A stretch of 64,000 nucleotides of DNA from Sphingomonadales bacterium. GTDB taxonomy: Bacteria > Pseudomonadota > Alphaproteobacteria > Sphingomonadales > Sphingomonadaceae. This document shows positions 63,105-64,000 of this stretch, one piece after another; positions within the stretch are counted from its first letter, which is position 1, and every line of letters starts with the position of its first letter. The DNA is taken from contig JADJAC010000010.1 in assembly GCA_016704425.1 (NCBI GenBank), positions 303,501 through 367,500 on the forward strand, written 5' to 3'. Under the pieces are notes generated by a model. The model was not told where the DNA came from. It was given only the letters and a program-made list of their open reading frames with translations, and ran no database searches. The position numbers and the translations under genes were made by a program.

Positions 63105-63124
63105 GCTCGATCAGAAAAGGGCCA

Positions 63125-63544
63125 TCAGATATCATATCCGTAAAGGCGCCTGAATTTCTCGATCTCGAGCGTATTGTCCATTGCCCTGTTGCCAGCGTAT
63201 TCCCTCAACACACGCATCGCCCGATCGCCTGAAAACTCTTCCTGATCGAGGTCTTCGGGATAATCAAATTCCGCCGTGAACTTCCCGTCTGCCATCGAAT
63301 AACGCATCGCTTGCCAGCGACTCCGCTTCTGTTCCAATTCCCACAACGCCATTGCGGCCCAGAAAATCTCCATGTCCGCAACATGAAAGATCATCCGGTC
63401 GCCGCCGTCTTCAAGGATGTAGGCTTCGCCCATATTCTCCTCAATTTCAGCATAGAGAAAGCAATTCTCGCTATTCCCATTCAGCTGAACGTCCACGAGG
63501 CGGCCGATTTCCTCAAGAATTTCGCCCTTGTCCGTCATCGTCAT
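63125..63544 (-). CDS. Predicted immunity protein (YezG/DUF600-like)
   Basis: The start at ATG 63544, six bases after AAGGAAGG, gives 139 residues. The pattern resembles the YezG-type immunity family: EEIGRLVDVQLNG, CFLYAEIEENMGEAYILEDG, and a C-terminal WQAMRYSMADGKFTAEFDYP then LDQEEFSGDRAMRVLREYAG. Such proteins bind and block a nuclease toxin. The gene starts four bases after the stop of the nuclease-toxin gene, the classical order. Base composition is more A/T-rich than its neighbours, suggesting transfer. The family assignment is by eye. Confidence 0.65.
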   Translation of the reverse strand: MTMTDKGEILEEIGRLVDVQLNGNSENCFLYAEIEENMGEAYILEDGGDRMIFHVADMEIFWAAMALWELEQKRSRWQAMRYSMADGKFTAEFDYPEDLDQEEFSGDRAMRVLREYAGNRAMDNTLEIEKFRRLYGYDI

Positions 63545-63548
63545 CGCG

Positions 63549-64000
63549 CTACCTTCCTTGGCCATTCGGAAAATTTTTGACATGAATTTCCTTGCCGTCG
63601 AAATACATGACATTGATCGCCGATGGACGCCGAGAACCGCGCGGATATTGCGGAATAATGGCAAATGTGACTTTTTTGCCAGCCTTAGTGAGTCTTTGCC
63701 ACTTGTTTTCCAGCTTGCGATAGCCGCTTCGGTTGAAATTTGCGTCCTGGGCAAAATGGTTGAAGTCTTTGTCAGGGCCACCGAATTCTCGGGCAACATA
63801 ATGTCCGCCCTCATCTGACGGCAGTCGGTCCGGCACTCCCGCCCGCCGTTGTGCGGACCGCGAGCGCCGTTGCCCCGGATCCAGTCTCACGGTGCCGCCA
63901 GCCCGGCGCGTTCGGTTTTCGCTGTCCAGATCGAAATCATAACCATTCTCGGTGATCCGGTGCATGCGGTCAGTTGCGCTTCGCGAGCGCGATACGATTT
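63549..64000 (-). CDS. C-terminal nuclease domain of a polymorphic toxin (N-terminus beyond right edge)
   Basis: The frame is open through the right edge, so this is the last ~150 residues of a longer protein. The visible part has the DNA/RNA non-specific endonuclease (Endonuclea_NS_2-type) pattern: ITENGYDFDLDSENRTR, then the catalytic-type SDEGGHYVAREFGGP with the histidine, and NHFAQDANFNRSGYRKLE. These domains form the toxic tip of RHS, hemagglutinin or type VI-delivered proteins. The immunity gene follows at once. The delivery module would lie to the right of the window and cannot be told here. Confidence 0.75.
   Translation of the reverse strand, partial: IVSRSRSATDRMHRITENGYDFDLDSENRTRRAGGTVRLDPGQRRSRSAQRRAGVPDRLPSDEGGHYVAREFGGPDKDFNHFAQDANFNRSGYRKLENKWQRLTKAGKKVTFAIIPQYPRGSRRPSAINVMYFDGKEIHVKNFPNGQGR

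Noticed and set aside
63545..63814. Longer start for the immunity gene (upstream reading to 63814)
   Set aside because: It would overlap the toxin coding sequence in another frame by about 270 bases and gives a composition unlike a protein. The ATG at 63544 has a good ribosome site.

Overview
The window reads as about 64 kb of chromosome from a sphingomonad-type alphaproteobacterium (Sphingomonadaceae or Erythrobacteraceae). I infer this from the rpsL-rpsG-fusA-tuf-rpsJ-rplC order, an OmpA-type porin with a long proline linker, a PEP-CTERM protein, a DUF2793 protein beside a piece of a gene-transfer-agent tail protein, COQ9, a CBP3-type ubiquinol-cytochrome c chaperone, and uniformly high G+C with dense coding on both strands. 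No rRNA, tRNA, CRISPR array, insertion sequence or replication origin was seen. No stretch longer than about 225 bases lacks a gene.

Layout. 1-8.7 kb (minus strand): the str and S10 ribosomal operons, from rpsL to rpsC, which is cut by the left edge. 8.9-12.3 kb (minus): a HerA-like ATPase, then a TIGR02186-type protein coupled to a TauE/SafE exporter. 12.4-17 kb (plus): UvrD-type helicase, MFS exporter and CysK. 17-20.1 kb (minus): a Bax-inhibitor-1 protein, GlmU and a possible degenerate nucleotidyltransferase. 20.2-27.4 kb: SDR, PEP-CTERM protein, a membrane protein, DUF2794, CysE, a second TauE, OxyR, MoaE/MoaD and PgsA. 27.4-36.5 kb (plus): M20 peptidase, aldehyde dehydrogenase, NadE-GltX, a TonB-like protein, a small coiled-coil membrane protein and RibD-RibE-RibH. 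36.5-46.7 kb: Old Yellow Enzyme, EamA transporter, PuuD-like protein, a broken COQ9 gene, FeoA-FeoB behind a Fur-like box, Ssb, YceD, CBP3, BamE and a malic enzyme-phosphotransacetylase fusion. 46.8-60.6 kb: MutS, a molybdopterin oxidoreductase with its cytochrome b, an MFS/acyl-CoA ligase divergent pair, RlmN, an IalB-like protein, a histidine phosphatase, DnaN, a spinster-type MFS protein and Ugd. 60.7-64 kb (minus): OmpA, a gene-transfer-agent remnant, a small secreted protein, and the end of a nuclease toxin with a YezG-like immunity gene.

How the genes fit together. Most of the window is housekeeping: translation, DNA replication and repair, envelope precursors and cofactors. A loose sulfur theme runs through it (two TauE/SafE exporters, CysE, CysK, a periplasmic Mo enzyme and molybdopterin synthase), although these genes are not one operon. 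The accessory part is the right end, where a toxin-immunity pair abuts a decayed gene-transfer-agent locus.

The observations most worth following are: the toxin-immunity module and the recombination-like junction beside it; the out-of-frame internal deletion in COQ9; arginine at S12 position 88, a streptomycin-resistance residue in other bacteria; and structured RNA candidates in the rpsL leader and the rpsJ-rplC and tuf-rpsJ gaps.
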